This document shows, in pieces, positions 43,443-51,239 of a stretch of DNA of 64,000 nt. Origin of the DNA: JAJDXW01 sp965223775 (GTDB taxonomy: Bacteria; Pseudomonadota; Gammaproteobacteria; HK1); contig OZ245021.1 in assembly GCA_965223775.1 (NCBI GenBank), positions 2,232,001 through 2,296,000 of the forward strand. Direction: 5' to 3'. A program made the position numbers and the translations under genes. Below the pieces are notes generated by a model, which made no database searches, was not told the DNA's origin, and saw only the letters and a list, made by a program, of their open reading frames with translations. Position 1 is the stretch's first letter. Every line of letters begins with the position of its first letter.

Positions 43443-44090
43443 ATGAACCCCGCCGGGCCACGGCCGGTGCAGCTTCGCTACGAGACGGGGCTTACCGGCG
43501 AGGGATACGTTAGGGCCGAGGCGTGGCGCGATGCAAGGCTCAAGCGCTGCCCGAACCACCCGCACGGCGGATGTTCGCTGGCACGCCACGGCACCTACGC
43601 GCGCAAGAGCCCGCGCGGGACGAAGATCGCTCGCTGGTACTGCCCTGAGAGCCACACCACCTTCAGCCTGCTGCCGGAGTGTCTGGCCGCACGGTTTCCT
43701 GGCGAGTTGGACGAGGTCGAAGCGGTGGTGGCCCACGCCGAGCAGGCCCCGAGCCTGGCCGCCGCGGCCAATGAGCTGCGCCGCGATGCGGTCGAGCTCC
43801 CGGGGGCGATGCGCTGGGTCGGGCGCCGGGTGCGTCTGGTCCATCACGTCCTGAGCATCGTCATCGGGCTGGTGCCCGAGTATCTCGTGCGGTGCATCGC
43901 CGAGGTGGGCGCGGTGCGTACGCGGCTCCAGACTGACACCGCGTTGCGGGCGTTGCGCACCCTCACCGACGCGCAGCTCCGCGTGCTGCCCGCACCGTTG
44001 GGGTTCCAACCTCACCGTCTGAACACGACGAATCGCCTTCGGGCGCCCCAACACAAGATGGGGCCTGACCCGCCACCGGCGCTTGCGTAG
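43443..44090 (+). CDS. Zn-finger protein of the transposition module (215 aa)
   Basis: The N-terminal 80 residues carry a cysteine/histidine cluster: C36, H39 and C44 in RCPNHPHGGC, then C67 in ARWYCPESHTTFSLLPEC, resembling zinc ribbons of insertion-sequence DNA-binding proteins. The rest is helical (ELDEVEAVVAHAEQAPSLAAAANELRRD). The C-terminal end looks frayed (RLRAPQHKMGPDPPPALA). It lies 47 bases before the transposase on the same strand and may bind the element ends; not assigned to a family. Confidence 0.65.
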   Translation: MNPAGPRPVQLRYETGLTGEGYVRAEAWRDARLKRCPNHPHGGCSLARHGTYARKSPRGTKIARWYCPESHTTFSLLPECLAARFPGELDEVEAVVAHAEQAPSLAAAANELRRDAVELPGAMRWVGRRVRLVHHVLSIVIGLVPEYLVRCIAEVGAVRTRLQTDTALRALRTLTDAQLRVLPAPLGFQPHRLNTTNRLRAPQHKMGPDPPPALA

Positions 44091-44137
44091 CGTCCCCCGT
44101 CCCGGGCCGATGCGCCCCACCGACGAGGACCTCGCCC

Positions 44138-45463
44138 ATGAACCACTGCGATGAGGAGCTGCACAAAGCCGTGGCGCTGTTCCGCTACGGCCTCATCGCC
44201 GACGTGCTGCGCCTGCCCCCGGGCAGCCGAGACATCCGGCGCACCCTGCACGAGAAGGCCCAGCGCACCTACACCATCCCCGGCACCCGGCGCACCCGCG
44301 TCGCCGTCGAGACGATGCGCGATTGGCTGAGCTTGTATCGCACCGGCGGGTTCGAGGCGCTGTATCCGAAGACCCGTGCCGACCGCGGCCAGCCCCGGCG
44401 CCTGCCCCCCGAGGTCGCCGAGCTGCTCGTCTCGCTCAAGACCGAGCAGCCCGCGCGCTCGGTCAAAGCCCTCATCGCCATCGCCCGCGAACGCGGCGTC
44501 GACCACCCGCTTGCCCCCTCGACCGTGCACCGGCTGCTCTCGCGCGAGGGCCTGCTCGACAAGCGCCCCGGTGAGCCCGTCGCTACCGACCGGCGACGGT
44601 TCGCCTTCCGTGACGCCGGGGAGCTTTGGATGAGCGATGTGATGCACGGCCCCAAAGTCAGCGACGGGCGCCGGCGCAGAAAGTCTTTCCTCATCGCGTT
44701 CATCGACGACGCCACCCGCGTCATCCTCTTCGCCGCCTTCGCCTACGCGGAGAACACCACCGCGTTGCTGCCCGTGTTCAAGCAGGCCATCGCGCGGCGC
44801 GGCCTGCCCGCCCGGCTCTACGTCGACAACGGGGCGAACTTCCGCTCCCAGCAACTTGCGCTCGTGTGCGCGAAACTCGGCATCGTGCTCATCCATTCCC
44901 GGCCCTATCAGCCCGCCGGGCGCGGAAAGATCGAGCGCTTCTTCCGAACCCTTCGCGCCGCCTGGCTGCGCCATCTCACCGCTGAGGCCACCACCAGCCT
45001 CGACACACTGAACCGCACCCTGTGGGCCTGGGTCGAGGGCGAGTACCACCAATCGCCCCATCGCGGCCTCGACGGGCGCACCCCGCTCGAGCAATGGGCG
45101 CTCGCCGGGCACGACGTGCGCTACCTCGACCCCACCACCGACCTCGACGACCTCTTCCTCTTCGAGGCCAAACGCCGCGTGATGAAAGACCGCACGTTGA
45201 GCCTGCACGGCCGGCTCTACGAGGTCGATGCCATCCTCGTCGGCGAAACCGTCACCTTGCGTTACGACCCCGATGCACCGCCTTCGCGACCCATCGAGGT
45301 CGTCCACGACGGCAACAGTGCAGGACTCGCCACCCGCCTCGACGCCTACGCCAATACCGCCGTCAAGCGCGACCGCCCCTCCTGGCAACTCCAGTGCGAC
45401 ACCCCACCGTCAGAGCCGCCCACCTCGCCTCTGACGATGCGAAACCTCAAGGAGAAGAACTGA
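44138..45463 (+). CDS. DDE transposase, Mu/TniA-like (rve core)
   Basis: A 441-aa transposase. N-terminal HTH domains (RTRVAVETMRDWLSLYRTGGFEALYPKTRADRG) precede the retroviral-integrase-like core with the full triad: D167 in WMSDVMHGP, D230 in YVDNGANF and E266 in GKIERFFRT, the last two 35 residues apart. A Mu-type C-terminal beta domain (FEAKRRVMKDRTLSLHGRLYEVDAILVGETVTLRYDPD) follows. Its stop overlaps the AAA ATPase start, the layout of TniA-TniB and TnsB-TnsC. No TnsA-like nuclease is next to it, so replicative (Mu-like) movement would be expected. Confidence 0.88.
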   Translation: MNHCDEELHKAVALFRYGLIADVLRLPPGSRDIRRTLHEKAQRTYTIPGTRRTRVAVETMRDWLSLYRTGGFEALYPKTRADRGQPRRLPPEVAELLVSLKTEQPARSVKALIAIARERGVDHPLAPSTVHRLLSREGLLDKRPGEPVATDRRRFAFRDAGELWMSDVMHGPKVSDGRRRRKSFLIAFIDDATRVILFAAFAYAENTTALLPVFKQAIARRGLPARLYVDNGANFRSQQLALVCAKLGIVLIHSRPYQPAGRGKIERFFRTLRAAWLRHLTAEATTSLDTLNRTLWAWVEGEYHQSPHRGLDGRTPLEQWALAGHDVRYLDPTTDLDDLFLFEAKRRVMKDRTLSLHGRLYEVDAILVGETVTLRYDPDAPPSRPIEVVHDGNSAGLATRLDAYANTAVKRDRPSWQLQCDTPPSEPPTSPLTMRNLKEKN

Positions 45464-46263
45464 TGTACCTGCGTCACTTCGCCCTGACCCGGTTGCCCTT
45501 CGAAACCCCGGCCCACACCGACGAGCTGTTCGAATCGAACTCCCGCCGCGAGGCCGAGGCTCGGCTCCATCACCTCATCGAACTCAAGGGCATCGGCCTG
45601 ATGACCGGCGAGGTCGGCTCGGGCAAGACCACCGTATGCCGCCATGTCGCCGCCGACCTGCATCCCGGCCTGCATCGGGTCGGCTACGTCTCGCTGACCA
45701 CCGGCAACGTGCTCGACATGTACAAGTCCATCGCCTGGGAACTCGGCCTGCCCACCGAACGCTCGCGCGCCACCGCCTACCGCGCCATCCGCGCCGAAAT
45801 CACCCGACTGGTGTGCGAGGCCAAGCAGCTCCCCGTGCTCGTCATCGACGAAGCCCAGCACCTGCGCAACGACGTCCTGGAAGACCTCCGGCTCCTGACC
45901 AACTTCGCTATGGACAGCGAGAACCGCCTGTGCCTGCTGCTCGTCGGGCTCACCGAGCTGCGCCGCCGCCTCGCCATGGCCGTGCACGAATCGCTCTCCC
46001 AGCGCCTCGTCGTACGCCACCACCTCGCCGGCATCGACCGCTCGGAACTCGACGACTACCTCGCCCACCGCCTGCGCCTCGCCGGCTGCGAGCTGCCCCT
46101 GTTCGAGCCTCCCGCCGTCGAGGCGCTGTTCCAGAGCGCTCGCGGATTGCCCCGGCTCATCAATCGCATCGCCCACTACGCCCTCACCGCCGCCGCGGCG
46201 AAAGGCGCCCGCACCGTCTCCGCCGTGCACCTCGAGCACGCCGTCGCGGAGCTGCGGCTGTGA
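45463..46263 (+). CDS. AAA ATPase of the transposition module (TniB/ExeA-like)
   Basis: A 266-aa ATPase: FALTRLPFETPAHTDELFESNSRREAEARLHHLIE, Walker A GEVGSGKTT (49-57), Walker B VLVIDEAQ (125-132), then QRLVVRHHLAGIDRSELDDYLAHRL and the closing RGLPRLINRIAHYAL. This is the ExeA/TniB type. Partners of DDE transposases in this family choose the target and activate the transposase. It is translationally coupled to the transposase upstream and to the small gene downstream. Confidence 0.88.
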   Translation: MYLRHFALTRLPFETPAHTDELFESNSRREAEARLHHLIELKGIGLMTGEVGSGKTTVCRHVAADLHPGLHRVGYVSLTTGNVLDMYKSIAWELGLPTERSRATAYRAIRAEITRLVCEAKQLPVLVIDEAQHLRNDVLEDLRLLTNFAMDSENRLCLLLVGLTELRRRLAMAVHESLSQRLVVRHHLAGIDRSELDDYLAHRLRLAGCELPLFEPPAVEALFQSARGLPRLINRIAHYALTAAAAKGARTVSAVHLEHAVAELRL

Positions 46264-46466
46264 ACCTGCCCTACCTCCTCGTGACCCACGAACTCAGCGA
46301 CGAGGCCGCCGCCCAGCTCTCCGAACTGCTCAACGACCTCGCCGTCGCCTTCGACGGTCAATACTTCGCTCAGATCACCCGCTACTACGACGAACGCCGC
46401 GAGAGCGAGCGCTCGTACCATCACAGGCAGCTCGAGCTCTTCGTCAACGACGACGCGGCGTTCTGA
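46260..46466 (+). CDS. Small protein at the end of the transposition operon (68 aa)
   Basis: A GTG start overlaps the ATPase stop (GTGA). Sequence: NLPYLLVTHELSDEAAAQLSELLNDLAVAFDGQYFAQITRYYDERRESERSYHHRQLELFVNDDAAF. It is acidic and helical. Its fixed place in the operon suggests an accessory factor; no family is known. Confidence 0.6.
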   Translation: MNLPYLLVTHELSDEAAAQLSELLNDLAVAFDGQYFAQITRYYDERRESERSYHHRQLELFVNDDAAF

Positions 46467-46841
46467 ATCCCCTGCCCCTCCCGCGAACGCCGACGCCCAC
46501 CGCGCCCGTTCGTCGACGACGGGCGTGGGGGCTCAACCCTTCTGCGCCACGACCACCGTGTTCAGCGCGACCACCGCGGTGCCGACCTACGTCCGCGCCC
46601 GGCTCTCCGACGATGACGGGGCAATGTGAGAAATCGAGCCTCGGTCGATCAGAAACAAACCGAAAAATCGGTTACGAAACTACGTGGGATGCAACACCGA
46701 TTACGGTGGCGATGTCGGTGCCGATTGCGGCGCCGATGCTGTCGCTGACTCTGCCGCCGATGCTGCTGGCGACGGTGCAGACGGTGATGCTGATGGCGGT
46801 GCCGAAGATGGATACCAGTGCGGTGAGCCATACGACGAATC

Positions 46842-46957
46842 TGGGCGCGTCGCTTCGCGACCGGGCTACCCTGTCGAGCCCGCTGCGCGGTCTCGACCCT
46901 TCGGGCGGGTATCCCTCGCGCCTCCGTTCGCTTCGCTCACTGCGCGCTCCGCTTGCC
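46842..46957. repeat. 116-bp intergenic direct repeat, copy 2
   Basis: Second copy of the repeat at 41449-41564. The surrounding 46467-47587 contains no recognised gene; it holds a GCCGAT-rich low-complexity run (about 46690-46810) and then many short GC palindromes. Confidence 0.8.
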
Positions 46958-47279
46958 CGGCGGCTCGCTGACGCTCTCCGCCGCGTGCTGGACCGCCGCC
47001 GCCGCGCAGCGTTCGACTACCTCGTTGGGACTACCGCCGCGTCCTCCTCGCGCCGGCGCTTCGCGCAGCGCTCGTCGCAGACCTCGCCTCGCTCGCCCTC
47101 ACCGGCTGCGCCGGCTGCGGGCATCGCCTCCGGCTTAGGCCCCCGTGCACCCGTGCGTCGCCGGGTGCCGGCTCCGCCGCGCACCGGCTCGCGCACCACC
47201 CGCCGCAGTGCTCGCCGCACTCGTGCGGGCGCTCCTGCGGAGCGCGCCCGCACTTCGCTCCGCACCGCGCCGTGCAGTA

Positions 47280-47301
47280 GTGCCCGCACCAGTGCGGGCA
47301 C
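47280..47301. repeat. Perfect 22-bp GC palindrome in non-coding structured region
   Basis: GTGCCCGCAC and GTGCGGGCAC flank two bases. It sits among further short inverted repeats (GCGCTCCTGCGGAGCGC just upstream). Frames over this region are Cys/Arg-rich by-products of the repeats, not genes. The role is unknown; origin, oriT or terminator-like function could all be asked. Confidence 0.6.
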
Positions 47302-47587
47302 CACCGCCACCGCCTCCGGCAGCGTGCTGCGCACGACTGCCTGCGGCTCCCGCCGCACCGACCGCCACTCAATCGCCGTGGCGGCTCCCCTCCGCCGGCT
47401 TCGCCGGCGTCGATTCCCCCGTCGCTCATGCCGCACGTTGGCCGTCCCGGACCGCCCGGGGCGGCCTTGGGTCTCACACCCGACGCATCGTTGATGCACG
47501 GCGCGCAAGGCTGCCCGTGCGCTGCCTCACTCCTCCTGTTTGTTGGTCCTTCGCAGCTCCGCGCGTCCCTGTCGTGCCGGAATCAGT

Positions 47588-47746
47588 GATACCAATCTGG
47601 TACTTCATGCCCCTGCGCACGACTACGCCTATTCCGCTACGCCGTGTCGCCGTTGACACCGGCGACCGTTCCCCCCGCTCGACCTCAGATACCAAATTGG
47701 TGGCGCGCACACCTGCGCACCGCTATGACTGATACCAAACTGGTAT
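47588..47746. promoter_or_regulatory. Three operator palindromes GATACCAA-NNTGGTATC-like
   Basis: The same inverted-repeat motif occurs three times: 47588-47603, 47688-47703 and 47731-47746. The last copy is a nearly perfect palindrome (GATACCAAACTGGTATC). The last lies 80 bases before the ribbon-helix-helix gene at 47826. The natural reading is an operator array for that regulator. Confidence 0.7.
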
Positions 47747-47825
47747 CTTTGAATCCGCCGCCATTCGCCCGCCATTCGACACCCGATTCCCGCCCCGACA
47801 CGGGCCACGCACGCGATGAAAGACC

Positions 47826-48134
47826 ATGGTTCAGACCCTTCAGAAGAACATCCGCGTCACCCCTGAGCAGTGGGACCGCATCGAAAAGGCCGCCGAAGAG
47901 CGCGGGGTTTCCGCCAATCAGCTCCTCGTCGAGCTCGCCTTGGAAGCCCTCGACCGCCGCGAATGGCCCCGCACCGAGGCGGAAATCCACCTCCTTCGCT
48001 CCGCGATGTTCACCGCGCAGGCCACCGCGCGCGACATGGCTGCGACCGGGCGCGGCGAGGAGATCGAGGAAATCGCCCGCGCCATCTCGAAGGTCGCCCC
48101 GGAATTGCCCCCCGAATCGGATGAGGGGCAATAG
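47826..48134 (+). CDS. Ribbon-helix-helix (CopG-like) regulator
   Basis: A 102-aa protein whose first 45 residues are a ribbon-helix-helix fold: the strand QTLQKNIRVTPEQWDRIEKAAEERGVSANQLLVELALEAL contains the N-terminal beta strand (KNIRVT) and two helices with the SANQLLVE turn. The rest is helical (AEIHLLRSAMFTAQATARDMAA). RHH proteins bind short inverted repeats as dimers, and three such sites lie just upstream, so autoregulation is likely. It is followed after about 500 bases by the HD-GHKL gene. Confidence 0.82.
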   Translation: MVQTLQKNIRVTPEQWDRIEKAAEERGVSANQLLVELALEALDRREWPRTEAEIHLLRSAMFTAQATARDMAATGRGEEIEEIARAISKVAPELPPESDEGQ

Positions 48135-48635
48135 GGGACGGCCCTCGACCTTCCAGTTTTCCAACATGCCGATGTCACCCAGTAGCCCCGACCATGACCC
48201 AGAACCCCGGCACCGAACTCGAAATTGCTGCGATTCTAGTCAAGACGATGGTCCTGACCTGCGATTGCGATACCCGACTTGGAGGACATTCACACCGCGA
48301 TCGTGCCAGTCACACGGAACGGAAACTACCCGGACGTCAACATGATCGCTGCGCACGGGCACTGCACTCCTCGGCCCGAGGTCTCGCATTTCGACGACGA
48401 CGCGATGCTCGCCAGTTTCGTGATCACCGCTCTTCTGCGCGGAGATCTTCTACTCGTGAGCACTTTTTTGGGTCCACGGCCGTCTTCGCGAACAGACGCC
48501 AACGAAGCTCGCCTCTGTACTCGACCGACAACAACCAACGCCTATCCTCTCCTTGCCTATCGACATCGCTCCCGGACCCTTCGAGAATCCCCGCACCTTG
48601 ACACCACGTACGCGCTCATCCCTTGGTACCGCGAC

Positions 48636-51188
48636 ATGACAAACGCAATGGAACAGTCCCCACTCTGGCGACGGACTTACCCCGAGGAGTCACTGAAAGA
48701 CCCCATCGTCTCCAAACTGGCTACGTCCCTCCGCGGCGCACGCGAACGCGCTTCCCTCCTAACGTCGAGGGTAGTTGGCAGCCTTCCCGGTCTCACACAG
48801 CACGACATTTCGCACCTTGATGCTCTCTGGGAGGTCGCGAGCACGATCGCCGGAGACGGTTACACCCTCAATCCGCTCGAAGGCTACCTCTTCGGGACGG
48901 CGGTCCTTCTGCACGATGCCGCACTCTGCCACGAGGCGTACTCCGGAGGACGGGACGCTGTAAGGGCGACCACCCACTGGAGAGATGCCTACAACCGGCG
49001 ACTCACCAACCAAGGTAGAGTCAATCCCAATGATGTCGACTTCGAGGCCCTCAGGAGCCTCCATGCAACCCAAGCCGCCACACTCGCCACCGAGCCTTGG
49101 GTCTCGGACGACGGAGACCCTTGGTACATCATCGACGATGCCGATCTCCGCAGGGAATACGGGCCGCTGATCGGACAAATCGCATCCTCACATCACTGGG
49201 ACATACAGGACGTCGCAACCACCTTCGCGATACCCCGGCCACCGGCCTCGTTCCTGCATCCCGATTGGTCCGCAGATCCACTCACCGTCGCCTGCCTGCT
49301 ACGGGCAGCCGATGCCGGCCACATGAACTCCGCCAGGGCCCCGACCTTCCTCCTCAAAATCCTCGAGATGAACTCCGTCTCCAAGTTGCACTGGACGGCC
49401 CAAAACCATCTCGGCCACTTGTCGTACAACCACGAAGACCCATCGCAGCTGGCTGTCGCGTCCACAGCCCCGTTTCCCAGGGCCGAAGCATCGGCATGGT
49501 GGGTGGCATATGACTTGGTCGATCAACTGGACAGGGAGCTCAAGCAGTGCGATTCCGTGCTTCGCACTGCCCGAGGAGCCGCACGTTCCCCCTTCGCCCG
49601 CAAGGCCGTTGCCGGCGCAGGAAATCCGACAGAGCTCGTCAAGTATGTTCAGACAAAGGGTTGGGAGCCGACGGATTCGACGGTGCATGTGTCCGATGTA
49701 GCGTCCTTGGTCGGAAGACTCGGAGGCGAGCAACTCTATGGCACCAACCCCGACAGGCTTGGAATTGCGCTTCGTGAACTGATCCAGAACGCTGCCGATT
49801 CCATTTCCGCGAGACGCCTGATCGGTGAGTCCACATTCCAAGGCCGCATCCTTATTCGGCTGTTCCGCGACCCATCGAGTAGTCGCCAAATTCTACAGGT
49901 GGACGACGACGGCGTCGGTATGTCACCACGGACCCTGTCCAGGGATCTTCTCGATTTCGGCAAGAGTTTTTGGACAAGTGAACGCGCGTCGAGCGAGTTC
50001 CCCGGAATTCACGCCGCCAAACACTCACCCATTGGTCGCTTCGGGATTGGGTTCTTTTCGATCTTCATGGCTGCGGAGAAGGTAGAGGTATTTTCCAGAC
50101 GATTCGACGGTGCCCTAGATGACGTTCGATGCCTCTCATTCGACAATGGCCTTTCCCTTCGGCCCGTTCTCAGCGACCGAAAACCCGAAGACATGGGAAT
50201 GGGCGTCTCGACCAGGGTAGTCTTGGAACTCAAGCCCAACGTTCTCCGGGACGCGAATAGGCTCAAGATTCCCTGCAACGTGATGGATCAGGAGCCGTTC
50301 TTCGTCTCCTTCAACCATTACATCTCTGCATTGGTATGCGGCGTAAACGTGTCCATCATCGTCAATCTGGAAGGCGTCGAGTCCCAAGTTCATCGCGGTT
50401 TTCCTCCTTCTCCAGAAGATCGACCCCAATGGCTGCGTTCGCTCTCGTACGTATCTGCAGGAGTCAATGCTCCGGCGGACCGGCTCGCCGATTCGGTGTC
50501 CTCAAGACTCACTGAGATTCGCGATGGCGACACCTGCTATGGGCTCGCGGCTGTGAGGACCGAGTATGTGGCGCCCCACGATTTCCTGACGGGTAAAGCG
50601 GTAGGCGGATTCGTCACCCACGATTCGCAAGGTGCGTTTGTTGGCTTAATTGACCACCTTCCGAATAGCGCAAAGCGAGAACCGGGAGAGATTGCCGCAC
50701 CCAAGCATGCGATCAACGCCTGGTTGTCCGAGCAAGTCTCAAGTCTACGCGGACAACTCTCCCCGCAACAGAACATCTTGGCAAGTTACTCACTTTGTCA
50801 CTTCGACTACGATCCCATCGATTTCCTCAGCGGAATTCTCGTCATCGTTCCAGAGGGAGTTGTCTACTGGCCCCTCTCGGATCTTTCCAAAATACTTCGC
50901 AGCGGCAGTAGATTGGCATTTCGCGTCTCCAACTACGGTACCGCAAGGCATCTCGAACAACACGGCGAGCAACACACGATCCCAGGGGTTGCCACTTTCT
51001 TCGTCCTATCCAGCGGCCAATTCAACAGTGCCGACATGTCAGGGAATGTCCCGGAGAAACCGAACTCTCTCGTCGGAGTAATCCACCGCACGTTAGTAAA
51101 GCAGCGCGCCGACCCCGAATGGGTCGTCCAACGAAACGTCTACCGTGGCTCCTTTCGTAGATGCGACTGCCTCGAAGTGCGCATCTGA
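48636..51188 (+). CDS. HD-domain plus Hsp90-like (GHKL) ATPase fusion, putative defence protein
   Basis: With the ATG at 48636 the protein has 850 aa; a TTG at 48279 would add 119 residues of doubtful quality. The N-terminal HD domain starts near residue 50 (LPGLTQHDISHLDALW: H56, D57, H60) and has the HD dyad H93-D94 in AVLLHDAALCHE. The central GHKL ATPase has an N-box ALRELIQNAADSI (about 381), G1 DDDGVGM (about 423) and G2 GRFGIGFFS (about 467). A C-terminal domain of 350 residues is unrecognised. HD and Hsp90-like ATPase fusions have been described among conflict-system proteins (HD-CE type); an anti-phage role is inferred. Base composition is clearly less GC-rich than both flanks, which suggests separate acquisition. 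Confidence 0.75.
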   Translation: MTNAMEQSPLWRRTYPEESLKDPIVSKLATSLRGARERASLLTSRVVGSLPGLTQHDISHLDALWEVASTIAGDGYTLNPLEGYLFGTAVLLHDAALCHEAYSGGRDAVRATTHWRDAYNRRLTNQGRVNPNDVDFEALRSLHATQAATLATEPWVSDDGDPWYIIDDADLRREYGPLIGQIASSHHWDIQDVATTFAIPRPPASFLHPDWSADPLTVACLLRAADAGHMNSARAPTFLLKILEMNSVSKLHWTAQNHLGHLSYNHEDPSQLAVASTAPFPRAEASAWWVAYDLVDQLDRELKQCDSVLRTARGAARSPFARKAVAGAGNPTELVKYVQTKGWEPTDSTVHVSDVASLVGRLGGEQLYGTNPDRLGIALRELIQNAADSISARRLIGESTFQGRILIRLFRDPSSSRQILQVDDDGVGMSPRTLSRDLLDFGKSFWTSERASSEFPGIHAAKHSPIGRFGIGFFSIFMAAEKVEVFSRRFDGALDDVRCLSFDNGLSLRPVLSDRKPEDMGMGVSTRVVLELKPNVLRDANRLKIPCNVMDQEPFFVSFNHYISALVCGVNVSIIVNLEGVESQVHRGFPPSPEDRPQWLRSLSYVSAGVNAPADRLADSVSSRLTEIRDGDTCYGLAAVRTEYVAPHDFLTGKAVGGFVTHDSQGAFVGLIDHLPNSAKREPGEIAAPKHAINAWLSEQVSSLRGQLSPQQNILASYSLCHFDYDPIDFLSGILVIVPEGVVYWPLSDLSKILRSGSRLAFRVSNYGTARHLEQHGEQHTIPGVATFFVLSSGQFNSADMSGNVPEKPNSLVGVIHRTLVKQRADPEWVVQRNVYRGSFRRCDCLEVRI

Positions 51189-51239
51189 CCCAGCTTGCGC
51201 TACGACTGGATCTGGCGAGTGCGGGTTCGCTACGCCCCC

